A stretch of 64,000 nucleotides of DNA, from the NCBI GenBank assembly GCA_036571765.1, contig BROE01000013.1:7779903-7843902 (forward strand), read 5' to 3'. Positions 36,871-48,599 of the stretch are shown piece by piece (the stretch's first letter is position 1; every line of letters starts with the position of its first letter). This stretch comes from Plecoglossus altivelis (lineage: Eukaryota; Chordata; Actinopteri; Osmeriformes; Plecoglossidae). The notes beneath the pieces were generated by a model. The model did not search any database, was not told the DNA's origin, and saw nothing but the letters and a program-made list of their open reading frames with translations. A program made the position numbers and the translations under genes.

Positions 36871-37320
36871 GCTGGCCTCCGTAACCATGGGCACCACCAG
36901 AGGGGTCATCCTGCACTGAAGGCAGACCCCTGCAGGCCAAGGCAAAGTAATCACAGAGATTCAGCACTAAACTGAAATCTGCAAGCAAAATGTTTTTACG
37001 AAAGTCATGAAGCCAACTTGTAACAGTCCAGTTACCTCGCTCCCCCCCCTCCCATCACAATGTACTGTAGTGTGCCCTCACAGCCCTCCTGCCAACCCAT
37101 TCATATTGCTAGCAGGGCTGCCTGTATGATAATGCTGAAGTGTTATATAAAGCTGAGACAGTAATGTGTGTGAGGGTGAGAGTACCAGGCCCGACTGACA
37201 TTTGGAAGTTCGATCCCAGAACAAAGGGACAGCTAGTCAGATTCATCACATCATCAGTGTTTAGCAGATGATCTTCATGGCTTCGCACTCTAAAAGCACG
37301 GTCTTTGATCTGCTTTCCTC

Positions 37321-37408
37321 AATCTCTCTCTTTCTCTCTCACACACACACACACACACACATGTTCATGCTTGATCTGTATACACACACATACAGTAATT
37401 CCACACTA

Positions 37409-37441
<33 letters not shown>
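37321..37441. repeat. CT/CA compound microsatellites
   Basis: Two blocks of CTCTCT followed by (CA)n, about 70 bp apart, in the ulk3 3' flank. Confidence 0.9.
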
Positions 37442-37442
<1 letters not shown>

Positions 37443-37933
37443 TCTGAATCACTTTGCTGTGGCCTGACCACAGCCTCACCACGCTCCCTCCATTGATGGG
37501 GCAGTCCCTACCACTATGAGGAGGAACTGGAGAGGTGTGGCTTCTGCCTTATTTACACAAGCCCTGCATTTACTTTGGTTTGGCACGGTTAAGGATCCAA
37601 GCATACAGTAGCATACAGTCAAGACGGGCCTTCGGCAAACTCGTTTATGGCTTTTGTGAATATTGACATATTTTGCGGTAGCTGAATAATAACTTGTGTT
37701 GCGGGTCTCTCGGATGTATTAGCAAGACGTATCGTGCATGAATCTGCTGCTGTATAAGGGACATTTCTGTATAAAACAAATAAGCAGTCAATCAGGAAAT
37801 ACCTGAATGAGGAGGGAGTGGGAGAGGAAAACATGGATGTCCAAATTGAGGGCTCCCGTGTGAATTTGTTGATCTGTTTTATATGGACATGAGGTTTTAT
37901 AAATTAATTTATTAAATGGATGATCTGAATGAA

Positions 37934-37939
37934 AATAAA
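37934..37939 (+). other. Candidate poly(A) signal of ulk3
   Basis: AATAAA about 1.06 kb after the ulk3 stop, preceded by an ATTAAA at about 37912. It is a possible 3' end; the interval also contains CA repeats, so the assignment is weak. Confidence 0.3.
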
Positions 37940-39811
37940 ATGTGATAAAAATTCTAAAACGCTTTTCTCCGTTGCCTGCAGCTTTTCATACAGTGCTTGC
38001 ATCTGCATTATCTCCATTTCATCAACAGTGAAACGCAGTCACTTACACTTTAATGAAGCTGTACGAAGCTCTGCTCTCCATCTTGGCCGCCCTCGTATGA
38101 CAATCTGGAAGGAGCTGTAGCAGCTGGCCCAGAGAGATGGCGATCTGAAGACATTACATACTAAGAACCGAGAGAGAGGGGGAGGGCTTTTAGCAGTGTT
38201 AGAAAAGATGGGAGGGATGAACAAAAGATTACAGTTACATATCTTAACCACAGGCTTCCCCCAGCCTGCAGCATTGTTGTTTTAATTGGCAGGCATTTTT
38301 ACGCCAGCTTCTTCAAGAGCACTTTCAGCCTCTCCTGGGTCACACCTACAGAGTGGATGGGGATGGTGGTGAACTGCGTTGACTTCAGCTGCAGTTACTG
38401 TTAACCCTCAACACCCGGATAGGATCAGTTGCCACGATGAATGGAACATTCGGATGGGATGACAACACTGACCAAACGAATCCTCTAAATCCTTGCATCT
38501 TGGTTGTCACTGCTAATGGGGAAAGAAGGGAGAGGAAGGAGAGCGCAGGGCAGAGGTTTGTTTCAGAGAAACGTTGAATAAAGATAATTTAGAAAATGGG
38601 CTCCAGCATACTGCAGCCTCTGTAAACCCCACCCCCACTCACCCAAGGCTCCCCTACTTGTGTTTGTTTTGATTTTGTTCCCAGAAGCTGAGTGGAAGGG
38701 TTGGGGTTTTGAGGGGGGGGGGGAGAGGGGATGGAGGGGGAGGGGCTTACTGTGTTGGAGAACTTTTGAGATGCATGGCAGTGGTTAAACATATTGGTCA
38801 GGGTGAAGCCAAACTCAACTAAGAAACAGGATGCCAAGAACCACACCCTTGACTTTCAAATCTGCTTAGGTTCAACATTTTTCCAAAGGGAATATAAATC
38901 ACAATTCACATTATTTGGATAGTTGAGTCAAATAGTTTGATCTGGTATGAAGTACCTAATGCTGTGAATACTTAAGTAAATAAAATAACAAGTTGTTTAT
39001 ACTTCAGATTTTAATTAATGAGAGTTCTTGGAAAGTCATTTGCAAGGACTTAGTGAACATTATACGCAAGTGAAGCTCTTAAATACTAGTAAAAGAGTCA
39101 ACTGTGACACTGACTTCTATTTACATACAAATATATGGGTATCGTTTACTGCATCTGTCTCCAAAAACACTGAGCTCTGGGAAAGGTAACTTAAACCTAG
39201 AATTTGTCAACCGTGCACAGTGCTGCCCTTTCAGTCAAATTAAGATGTATTGTGTAGCGAGACACTTAAAATTCCTTCCCAGGTTTCAGTTACACAGGGC
39301 TTAATCCCTAAAGTATTCCACAATGAGGGCATTATGAGGACTACACACACACCAGTCAGAAGGTTACCTCAGCAGATGTTGATGTCTATCCAATCCCTGT
39401 GGTCTTTAAGTATCATTTATCTCACAACCAGATTTATGTGGAGTATGTAATTTCAAGTAAACTAAGCAACACTCCCATTTGAAATGGTGGAAGACTTGGT
39501 AGTAAGACTTTATCAAGATACCAAGGAATTGGGTTGTGTTGTGAATAGTATGTTTAGTTCACATGTTCTGAATGAAGCATACATGACTTTAAATGAATTG
39601 TATTATAAATGTATTACATATGGCTTTTATTATATGCAAGTCTATTGTTTTGTGTAATTCAAACACTCGTTGAATGAAAAATCAACATATCTTAAGAATT
39701 GAAGATAATGTAAGATACTGCCATTGATTTTATGAGTGGACTATGGGATTGACTGACATGCCAAAATAATTAGCGCTTAAATCCACAGCATTCTTCCTCA
39801 CTATCTTTGCA

Positions 39812-39817
39812 TTTATT
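39812..39817 (-). other. Candidate poly(A) signal of gas1
   Basis: AATAAA on the minus strand (TTTATT on plus), about 1.08 kb downstream of the gas1 stop codon in AT-rich sequence. Consistent with a roughly 1.1-kb 3' UTR. Confidence 0.4.
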
Positions 39818-40898
39818 ACTTCAAATATGTAGACGTATGTGACATATATTTATCATTGAGAACTTATAATTTAACATACACCAACAAAACTACTACATTT
39901 CATAACTGGCCAACAGCTATGTGAGAGGTCAAATAACACTGATGAAGACATTCAATACAAAAACAAAGATTAGTTTGAAAAACCTTCAAGTTGCATACTG
40001 CAAAGACAACACATGAACGAGTGACAAGACAAATGGAGCATTGTAAAGACCAAAAAAAAAAATCTTTTTTCCTTTTACTCTGCATTATCCTGTCCAGTAA
40101 GGTATCGGTTGATAATCATTTATATTATCCAGCATGTATACTTTACTCAAGTTTTGTGACATATTTCAAGGAAAAATATAATTCAGTCAAGTCTTCATAA
40201 GATCGTGTCTCCTTCATATATCCACATAAGTCTGTTATAAATTCACATTCACCTTATGGTTATGAGTGAAAAAAGAGGGATCGTTTTAGGGCTCTATGGA
40301 GACCTTCCATATAAAACAATCCTGGATGAGGGATGGGTCATGGGTGTAGGAGCGGGAGGGGTCTTAAGAGGCACTTCAGTTAAATTAACTACTTGATCCC
40401 AAACCCTTGTGTGTCTCCTGGAGGTTCCCACCAAATATTTGAAGTGTGATGGCTTCAACAATGCAGAGGACCCTGGAACTGAAGGGAGAGCAAACAGAGA
40501 CTGGACCGGTCCAATGTTTGTCTTTAGTCTTAATAGAGCCGCACTCCAAGGACCATTGAGACGAGACAAAACAAATCGAGTGTTGTAAAGGGAACCCTCA
40601 AGTTTAATAGGTGTAATGTTTCTTAAAAAAGGAGTCAAGTTGGGTTCACTTCCCCTCAAACAACCATCCAGATAATATTTGGACACAATGGAGGATGATT
40701 TTCTGTTGAATTGTCTTGAGGGTTCAAAGTTCACACTTTGAATCTAATCATGCCCTGTTCTGCTGACTGCACACCATGATTGAGGCTTGAATCTGTCAGC
40801 AAAATTCCACCAAATTGGATACTGGCAAAGAGTCACTAGTCTTTATGGTGTCCAAAACACTGTTTGCTCTGTTTGGCAGCAGAGATCTCACGCCTGTC

Positions 40899-41651
40899 TC
40901 AATACAGGATCCTTACTACAGTCAAGTACACAAGGGCCATCGAGATGGACAATTTGGAAGCAGAGTCTTTCTCGTATTGCTCAATGTCCTCTTTACCAAG
41001 TTTTGTATCATAGTCTTCATCTTCATACACATCGTCCTTATCAGCTTGGTCTGAAATAACGCTGTGGTCTCCAATAGAGCAAAGTTTGCCCATGTTCTCC
41101 TTCACAACTTCACAGAATGGCCGCTCAACACCGTCACACACGCAGCGGTTAAGGAGCATGCCATTTGGTATGAAGAGCATCTGTTGAATAGTGGCCTTGC
41201 ACTTTGACGAGCATTTCCTGCCATTGAACAGTTGTCCACAGTATGACAAGTAGGCAGTTAGGGAGGTGTGGCAGGTGCTGTCCTCCTCACACCGCTGACG
41301 GGCCTCTGTGCATCCGATCCCACCAGCATCCCCTGGATACCTCCGGGGAAGACATGGCTCGATCGCCCTCTTCGTGTTGATGCACTCGGCGTCCTGTCCA
41401 CAGTCGCAGGTCTCCAGATCTGGCCCGCTACGAGTGTAATTCAGTCGTATCAAAGCGTTGATGCAATGGCTGGGGCAGTGTCTCCGGGTCCCTCGAAGGT
41501 TTCCTTCGCAAGCGGCTACGTACTGACTGTACGCAAGCTCACATTCGGGCTCGTCGTGGCATCGGAACAAAGCTTGCCAACATATTAACTGGGCATTTAG
41601 TACTACAAACACCCACAACAGTAGCACCACAGCGCTACGCCAACTCTTCAT
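40899..41651 (-). CDS. gas1: GAS1, growth arrest-specific protein 1 (intronless)
   Basis: GAS1 is a GPI-anchored cell-surface protein, related to GDNF-family alpha receptors, that acts as a Hedgehog co-receptor and can restrain growth. A single 250-codon exon starts with a signal peptide (residues 1-20, hydrophobic SAVVLLLWVFVVLNA). It then has two cysteine-rich GFR-alpha-like domains (about 24-100 and 114-191) with the family motifs LICWQALFRC, RCPSHC-type HCPSHCINALI, TKRAIEPCLP, GCTEARQRC and CVCDGVERPFCE. N71 sits in a glycosylation motif (NYT). An acidic linker (DDVYEDEDYD) leads to a hydrophobic tail (about 234-250) with a likely anchor site near D229-S232. It is shorter than human GAS1 (345 aa) mainly because the Gly/Ala-rich linkers are missing. 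Lack of introns is normal for GAS1. It could be one of the teleost gas1 paralogues; which one is unclear. Confidence 0.92.
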   Translation of the reverse strand: MKSWRSAVVLLLWVFVVLNAQLICWQALFRCHDEPECELAYSQYVAACEGNLRGTRRHCPSHCINALIRLNYTRSGPDLETCDCGQDAECINTKRAIEPCLPRRYPGDAGGIGCTEARQRCEEDSTCHTSLTAYLSYCGQLFNGRKCSSKCKATIQQMLFIPNGMLLNRCVCDGVERPFCEVVKENMGKLCSIGDHSVISDQADKDDVYEDEDYDTKLGKEDIEQYEKDSASKLSISMALVYLTVVRILY

Positions 41652-43771
41652 ACTTGATTAGGAGTTTAGTTTGGCGAAGCGCACCTATTTCTCCAGGTCG
41701 AACAGGGCATTAGATTGGTCAAAAAGTAACTCGACTAGCACTAAAAACACTTCCGAGGAGGCGTGCTAATAGTGATATGAAAGTATAGTTTCGCAAATGT
41801 ACTTCGTCCAAGCCGTATGTGATGCCGTTGGCTAGGCGCTAACAGAAGCCTGCATCAACCCAACTGTGTGAAAAGTATGAGAAACAATGTTGCAATCCTT
41901 AGCATTGACACAGCGCCACTTACTATCTACCGTTTCCACGACAGACGGATTCTTATTCCATAAATGTAGTGTCGATGAAGACGACAAGAGAACAAACTCA
42001 TGCAACCCTCGGCTGTTGCCTAAATTGTGACGCATTCTATCCCAAAAAAAGTTTCTGTCGTTTAGTTTGCCTTGGATTTGGCACGCACGTCGTGTTAGCA
42101 TCCGTTTTCAAAACATCTTCAACTTCGGTGCATGCCTTGTTTTTGTGTATTCCGTATCCTGCTTTAGTTAAATTACGGCTCCACTGTCGTATTTTCTCCC
42201 GCTATGTGTCTTTGTCCCTCTCATGCAGTTACGCTTCACGCTTCGTTAAACATTTCTCCACAACTCCCCTCCTCCTACCGAAAAGAAAGGAAAGTTTTCC
42301 TTCCCCCTCTCCCATTTACAATTCTGGTCAACGATTGGTCGTCATTGAGGAGTCAGTCTGGGACTCATTTCTATAGCAACGTAGTTTTTGGCAATCTTCA
42401 TGGCATATACAGGATAAATAAAATGTTTATAAATTTCATGAAACTTACGACCTGTGTGGTCTTTCTCTCCTATTACAAAACACGCCAAAGCCCGTGGGGA
42501 TGGTGGGGGCTCACGAGCCCCAGTGCAGTCGATAGAAAGCATTCCATAGCTGGAACCTCACATCTGCAACCTACCGCTCCAATTTTAAGTGCAAAAAAAC
42601 AAATCTGTTCCTCTTTAATTAGGAACGGAGGAGAGAAACCTCTATAAAAACCGAAGTACTGTGAGGGTTTCACCTAAAACTTTTACTAATTGTCGCGCGC
42701 AGTTTCTTCTCTCCCTCTTGTTCTTTATTCTAGTGAGTTTTTAAGCCTTGATTGATAGCAGAGAAAGGAAGAGAATGGTATTTTCTGGCCCGTTTCACCC
42801 CAATTGTGCAAGATTGGCCATGCAGTGGCCCAGTGTCTTTCTGGGCTGAAGATTGTTCACGCCCTGTAGCCTATCAATGGACAAGGGTTTCAGCATCAAT
42901 ATATTTTACAGCTCTCTCCTTTCACTCCGCACTTGAAAACTACCAATAGCTCAGGCTTCCCCGCTATTGAAATGGTAACTAACTTGATTTGAAAAAAACA
43001 CCCAGGCCGTCTAGGTTTTTTTCCTCCAACAAAGTAGTCTAGGTCTCCTGGAACACTGCTGGTCTTGGACATTAGGACCAGATGGCTGCATGACACAATT
43101 GCATGTAAATGCAGGTTTCACTGTCTTGTGGTTGGGCACCTAATACAGTATCGTCATGTCATGATGATGGTAATAACACGATTACACGATAATCCCACGA
43201 TACCGATGACAATGATTACAGTCTAAAGATTAAGTGAAATACAAATTATTATTGTAATTGCCATTCTTGCGTAAATAAACACCAAACTCCATATGTATCT
43301 AGATATACATATATAGATAAATATGTATATCTAGATATATATAGATATATCTAGATATACATATATAGATATTTGTATATTACAGTGACAATCGTAGCAG
43401 ACATCTGATAATAATTACTACAACGACCAATGATTCATAGCCATACACGTGAAAAATATGGGCTGTTTCAGTCACAATTCTATCATGCAAATGCAAACAC
43501 AACCAAGTTTGTATAAGCATAACTGTCTCGCTAAGTCTGTGGCCCTAGAATGGTGACATTTGGCAACTTCTTAAATCACTTTCCGTTAGACATCTATTAT
43601 TTATGTCGCCACCTGGTGTTCAAAAAACACACTACCAGTCTCAATCAGGCCACTACAAGGCCAAAACGGTGCTGTGCGAAGCTCTCCTTCCCTTTATTTA
43701 CAACCTCCACAGCAACTCACACAAGACAGAAGTACAACACAGAAACCTGAAGCACTATTCATAAAAACCTG
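41652..43771. other. gas1 upstream region and cplx3 3' flank
   Basis: No exon can be supported. The first few hundred bases upstream of the gas1 ATG should hold its promoter. A TA-rich palindromic repeat lies at 43300-43380. Confidence 0.5.
43297..43380. repeat. TA-rich inverted repeats (cruciform-prone)
   Basis: The segment TCTAGATATACATATATAGATA occurs twice, and its reverse-complementary core ATATGTATATCTAGATA lies between the copies. The region can fold back on itself in several registers. Confidence 0.8.
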
Positions 43772-43777
43772 TTTATT
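43772..43777 (-). other. Candidate poly(A) signal of cplx3
   Basis: AATAAA on the minus strand about 1.3 kb downstream of the cplx3 stop. It is the first good match and would give a 3' UTR of about 45092-43755. Confidence 0.5.
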
Positions 43778-44964
43778 GAAGTTTCAACAGTCAGTCCAAA
43801 ATCAATCAAATTAGGTTCATACATCGCTGAACAACAACAATGATGCACTGTAAAATGAATGAAAAAATAAAGAGGATGGCGAAAACCATGTTCGTGTCTC
43901 ATTCCTGAAATCACCATGGCCACCCTCATTTCGGTTTTGACAAGGCAACAAAAAAAGATACATTTCGGTGAACGAAGTGACAAATCATTGACACTCGACA
44001 AACAAACACAAGGTTTGTGGGCTCATTGAATGTGTGTTAATCTCATGTCTCTTTAAACACACATGGAAGGACACTACAGCTATCAGGTCAAATAAACCCC
44101 AGGTGCAGGTCACCTGCGCTCTCATTCCACATAGCAAACACCGCAATCTACAAACGGGCTGTTTTAACGATCACACAACATGAACACTGGTTATGAACAA
44201 TAGTGTAAACTGGAACACAGAATTGAAACCCCCACTTCTGGCCTATCTTTATCTAATTTGACTTAGAAGACAACAAGTCAGACAAATACCAAGTATATGT
44301 TCATACACAGGAGCTTGCGCTGTTCTACACTGTGCTCGGCACGCTCGGCCGAACGATGACGTTTTTCAAAGACAGCACTTGACACATCATAGCAGCTACG
44401 TGACACCAAACCACCAGCACAAAACGGCACCACTGAAATGGAGAGGGCAAGGGGACCAAGTGGATATATGAGGACAGGTCAAAGATCACTATGTGTGGGT
44501 AGGCATGAGGATGTTCAGCTGAAACCTGGATACTGAACGATAGGCCCGTCAGGCTGACAGCACAAATACATTTATATGTAGCCTATATCTCAGAGATGAC
44601 CGAAACCTAGCATCATACTGTGTATGTTCTGAGAACATAGTTCTACTACATCTTACACAAACTCTAAAAATAGTCATATGGAATGCATGTGTTCCATTTT
44701 CTAAATGGTGGCAGTGTTGTTGTTGTAAGGGACTTTGGCATTCTATGTAAAGCATAATAAGAGGTTACACTGTTTATGACTCCCTCCATATCTTTAGCCC
44801 GTTGGCCAGTAGACACAGCAAGAAATACCACACGCATGTATATTTACTGAACGCCTATGTGTGTGAGTGAGTGTTGTCGCTATTTAACATCCACACCCAC
44901 AACTGCACATGTTCACAGGGCATACATCATGATGTCATACACCATGTGAGGTACAGAGAAAACT

Positions 44965-45055
44965 AGGGAGGGAGGGAGGGAGGGAGGGAGGGAGAGAGGG
45001 AGGGTGAAGGGTGGAGGGAGGGAGGGAGGGAGAAAGAAAGGATGGAAGGAAGGAA
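44965..45055. repeat. (GGGA)n / (GGAA)n tetranucleotide repeat in cplx3 3' UTR
   Basis: Tandem GGGA units shade into AGAAAGAAAGG and GGAAGGAA. They lie just downstream of the cplx3 stop, so a CCCT-rich tract would be part of the cplx3 transcript. Confidence 0.9.
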
Positions 45056-45092
45056 GGGGATGTTGGGAGATGGCCCTAGCATCCCCATCACA

Positions 45093-48000
45093 TCACATGA
45101 GATTGCACTTCTCAGCTGAGTTTTTCAGGTCCTCCAGTGTGGCCTGGGCCTTGTCCTTCAGCTGGTCTAAATCAACGTTCTGGATGTTGGTCAGCTGACC
45201 CAGCACAGACTGTTTGCTCTCTTCCTCCTGGTTGTCCTCGGCGATCATCTTGGCCAGCTCTGTGGGCAGCTCCACATCATCCCCTGCCTGCTGGATCTGG
45301 GTTTCATCCAGCTCGTTCTGTCACACACACACATGCGTGCACACACACACACGTGCACACACACATGCACGCACACACAAGTGTGCATACACACACACGT
45401 GCACACACACGCACGCACGCACGCATGCACCCACGCATGAACACACGCACACACACACAGTGCAAGAGCAAATCAACAGTGGAAAGAGGATGGGACAGAG
45501 GCCAGGGTAACAGAAATTATTAGAATACACATTCCAATGGTCAAAGCACAATAAGGAAGAATGACATCCCATTATAGTACAGAAGTTTACCTTTGGGAGT
45601 CTGTATTTGTCACGGAAATGACTTCTAACAGTTGCCCGCTCAGCCTTCTTCTGAGCAAAGCTAGCATCTCGTTCTTGTCTGAGAAACAGAAAGACAATGT
45701 TGTTAGGTTGTCTAATGGAATCACATTTGATAGAATCATTAAAATAGTGTATGAAAACAACATCAGGGTATGGTCCATCCACAAATATGACATCTGAGAC
45801 GTTTCCACATTCTTAAAATAAAACATCCTCCATTCTAGTCTAATGCACTAAACTGTAACATTTGAAATGACCTTATGTCATATTATACAACTTGAGAGAC
45901 CCACTGAAAGGTTTCCTGACCAATTTACCATTAAGCCTGTATTTAATACTTTTGACATGAGGAACATAAAACCCATCTTCTATGACGAGGGTATTTACCC
46001 TCCCTATAAAGTTGTCATCAGACATGAGGATGATGTATTTAGTTTAACCTGAATGTGTCCTATCAAGCCAAACCAGAAGGAGCCAGTGCTGGCCAGTTCT
46101 GATCTGATCTGCTTCCATCGAGTCGAAGCCAACAGAAGGTGGGTGAGCAGCAGCAGCACTCCAGGGTAGAGAGGGAGAAAGGGAGAGAGGGAGAGAGGGA
46201 GAGATTGAGAGAGGGAGAGAGATAGAGAGAGGGGGAGATAGAGAGAAAGAGAGAGAGAGAGAGAAAGAGAGGGGGAGAGAGAGAGATGGAATAAGATGAA
46301 GAGGAAGAGGGGAAAAGTGGAATGGGAAACGAGAATGAGATTAATGAGGGGCAAGTAAATGGGTTGAGGAAAAAGGAACAGTGAGGATTGAAAGAGAAAG
46401 TGGAAGGGAGGATGAGGAGGGCGAGAGAAAGGAAGGGATAGCGGGCTGTAGGACGTGATCCTGATGAAACCCAGATGTTATGTGCGTCGTTCTTCTACAC
46501 TGAGGGACCTCAGTCCCCTGGCACAGGGACCGCTAGGGAGTGAGTGGCTAGTTTACTGACTGATAGGTTGACTGGCTGGTCGACTGACTGTTGACTGTCT
46601 GACTGGGAGGCTTGGTCCCTGACTGACTGTCTGACTAACTTGCTGCCTGTCTGGCTAGCTAGCTACCACTAACCTACTTCAGCAGCTGCTGACCCAAACA
46701 ACCCATCCATGGGAGCTTGGATCACACCACTCTGTTAATATGCATGAGCGCACACACGCAGGCACATCACTGCACACACAGACACACACGCACGCGCACA
46801 CACACGCACGCACGCACGCACGCGTGCACACACACACACACACACACACAGCTCTTGAACCCACTGCCTTGTACTATCATACATCATCAATTCTGGTAAA
46901 CACCCTTACTGACAGTCCATGGCTGTAGCCAGAGGAACTGGGACAAACCCTCTGAGATCCACCACTGGAAAACCCACCCTGCCAGTTCATAACATGATAC
47001 ATTAGACAGGCTTTTGTTCTGCTATTCCAAATGCACCCTCTATTTTGGGTAAGGACTGCTCTGCCGATGGCTAATGTGATGGTTTACACACATCTGATGA
47101 TTTTGATTACAGCCAATACATGTCCCATATGGTTTTTCCAATGCAGACTGTGATGGACACATCCAGCAGAGAGCAGCAGAGGGCAGACAAAACAACAAGT
47201 TTTATTGCTGTGCAGTTTCACCCTCCTGTGTTCTAGACAACATGATGGAATTGCTCCCTTTGCTCCCTAATCGTATTTCTACAAATTTAAGGGTATGTTT
47301 TGTGGTTCTCCTCTACCATCAAGGACATTGGCCATTCACAGACACCAATTACACTGTAATAATATGATTTAAGTGACACACAATTACCAAAACATGTCAA
47401 AGCACAGACGCCGTAAGCGAAGGTGACATTTGGTGACTAGTCTGATCACATCAACTGCAGGGGGCTAAATAAAAGTGTGACACCATGACACACACAGGCT
47501 TGGTGGACTGAGAACCGTACTGAGATCGTCTATACGAAGGGGCTTCCAGATCCTCCTGGTGGGATGGAGACAAGCCCCAGCTGGCTTTGTATCAACATCA
47601 GCAAGCAAAACATCAAATGATTTCAGCAAACTCTTGCTGGGAGCCAATAGGAGCGATCTGATGGCATTGCGAGGACAAGTCTAGTGTTCTCCTCTCCCAA
47701 GGACATCAGAGAATCACACTTGCCACGGCATGAGTGATGTCACAGTATTTCATGAGACTCCTCTCTTCCAATCCATTTTCTATTGAGCAATACAGTCCTC
47801 TGATTGATCTATGACAGCAGTCACATACGGCCACTCACCCCCACTGAAGGTCAGTGCATGGGTGTTTCAGGAGGGGGGTGGATGAGGCTGTGGTTAGTGA
47901 CGTTGGGGGGATGTTTTAAACACTCAAACTACACTCCCCCCTACCCTCACCCTCTCAACCCCTCACCCACATCTTCTCCCAGGAGCATTGCCAGGGAGTC

Positions 48001-48599
48001 GCACAAACACATGAACCTAGCTCACCAAAGATAATATTACACATGATCACAAACGCGATTAAGGAGCAGCTTCTCGTGTTTGTAAAGGCAAATCTTGTAA
48101 ACAATACGATTAAAGATGTGACCTTTTTATATAGTCTACCTATACACAGCTAATTATAATCAAAACCGCGTGCTGCAAGAAGGTTAGCTATAACCATATG
48201 TACGCTCACTTTTACTGGCTCACTTGCTCCAGCATTTGTAGAATATAAGTAAGCTAAATGAGCAGCTGCTGTTAAACTCGCGCTGTTGATGGCACTGGTG
48301 CGTAAAGCATGGCGCACAGATGGTTGAAAAAAGCACGCGCTGTAAAAACCTCGATGGGGATTTGGCTTTAAGGCGACCAATTTCAGCATCAGTCTATCTT
48401 ATTGACATATTTCCTAAATAAAATACATTAAAATGTCATCTTACTTTTCTTCTTCTAACTGTTGTTGATATTGTTCAAACTCCTCCTGGGTCATCCCTTG
48501 CGCCGCGGCGTCTGATTTCTCTGCTTCTGGTTTTTCTTCCATCCCCCCCGTGAGGTTTTTCAGTTGCCCTCCAACCATGTGCTTTACCATAAAAGCCAT
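45093..48599 (-). CDS. cplx3: CPLX3, complexin-3
   Basis: Complexins bind assembled SNARE complexes and tune synaptic vesicle fusion; CPLX3 is the form used at retinal ribbon synapses. Three exons on the minus strand: 48599-48445, 45678-45591 and 45317-45093. Frame is kept, giving 155 aa (human 158). The start MAFMVKHMVGGQLKNLTG matches the human N-terminus MAFMVK. The SNARE-binding central helix spans about residues 52-81 (AQKKAERATVRSHFRDKYRL). The tail is acidic then helical (KDKAQATLEDLKNSAEKC), ending CNLM, a CAAX-type prenylation signal that anchors CPLX3/4 to membranes. Complexin-4 shares that tail, but the ulk3 and csk neighbourhood is that of human CPLX3. Intron 1 (45679-48444) is large and full of GA, CA and GACT repeats. 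Confidence 0.95.
45321..45460. repeat. CA/GCAC microsatellite in cplx3 intron 2
   Basis: Alternating CA with interspersed TG and GCAC units starts 4 bp upstream of the cplx3 exon 3 acceptor. On the transcribed strand it is (GT)n right against the splice site, which replaces the usual pyrimidine tract with a TG tract. Confidence 0.9.
46160..46305. repeat. (GA)n-rich purine tract in cplx3 intron 1
   Basis: Nearly unbroken GAGAGG/GAGAGA purines on the plus strand. Confidence 0.9.
46545..46675. repeat. Degenerate GACT-type tetranucleotide repeat
   Basis: Repeated GACTGACTG, TGGCTGG and CTAGCTAGC words in cplx3 intron 1. Confidence 0.65.
46750..46852. repeat. CA / CGCA microsatellite
   Basis: ACACGCACGC units run into an (AC)n tract, in cplx3 intron 1. 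Confidence 0.9.

Larger units (their letters stand above)
36871..39811. other. ulk3-gas1 convergent intergenic region
   Basis: The tail-to-tail interval between ulk3 (plus) and gas1 (minus) has no exon I can support. It contains CT/CA microsatellites at 37321-37441 and a G-run near 38713-38722, and must include both 3' UTRs. Confidence 0.5.

Noticed and set aside
37200..37230. tRNA/SINE B-box-like word GTTCGATCC
   Set aside because: No matching A box at the right distance and no cloverleaf can be drawn.
41969..42376. 135-codon plus-strand frame upstream of gas1
   Set aside because: No family similarity; lies in the expected gas1 promoter and shows no splice structure.
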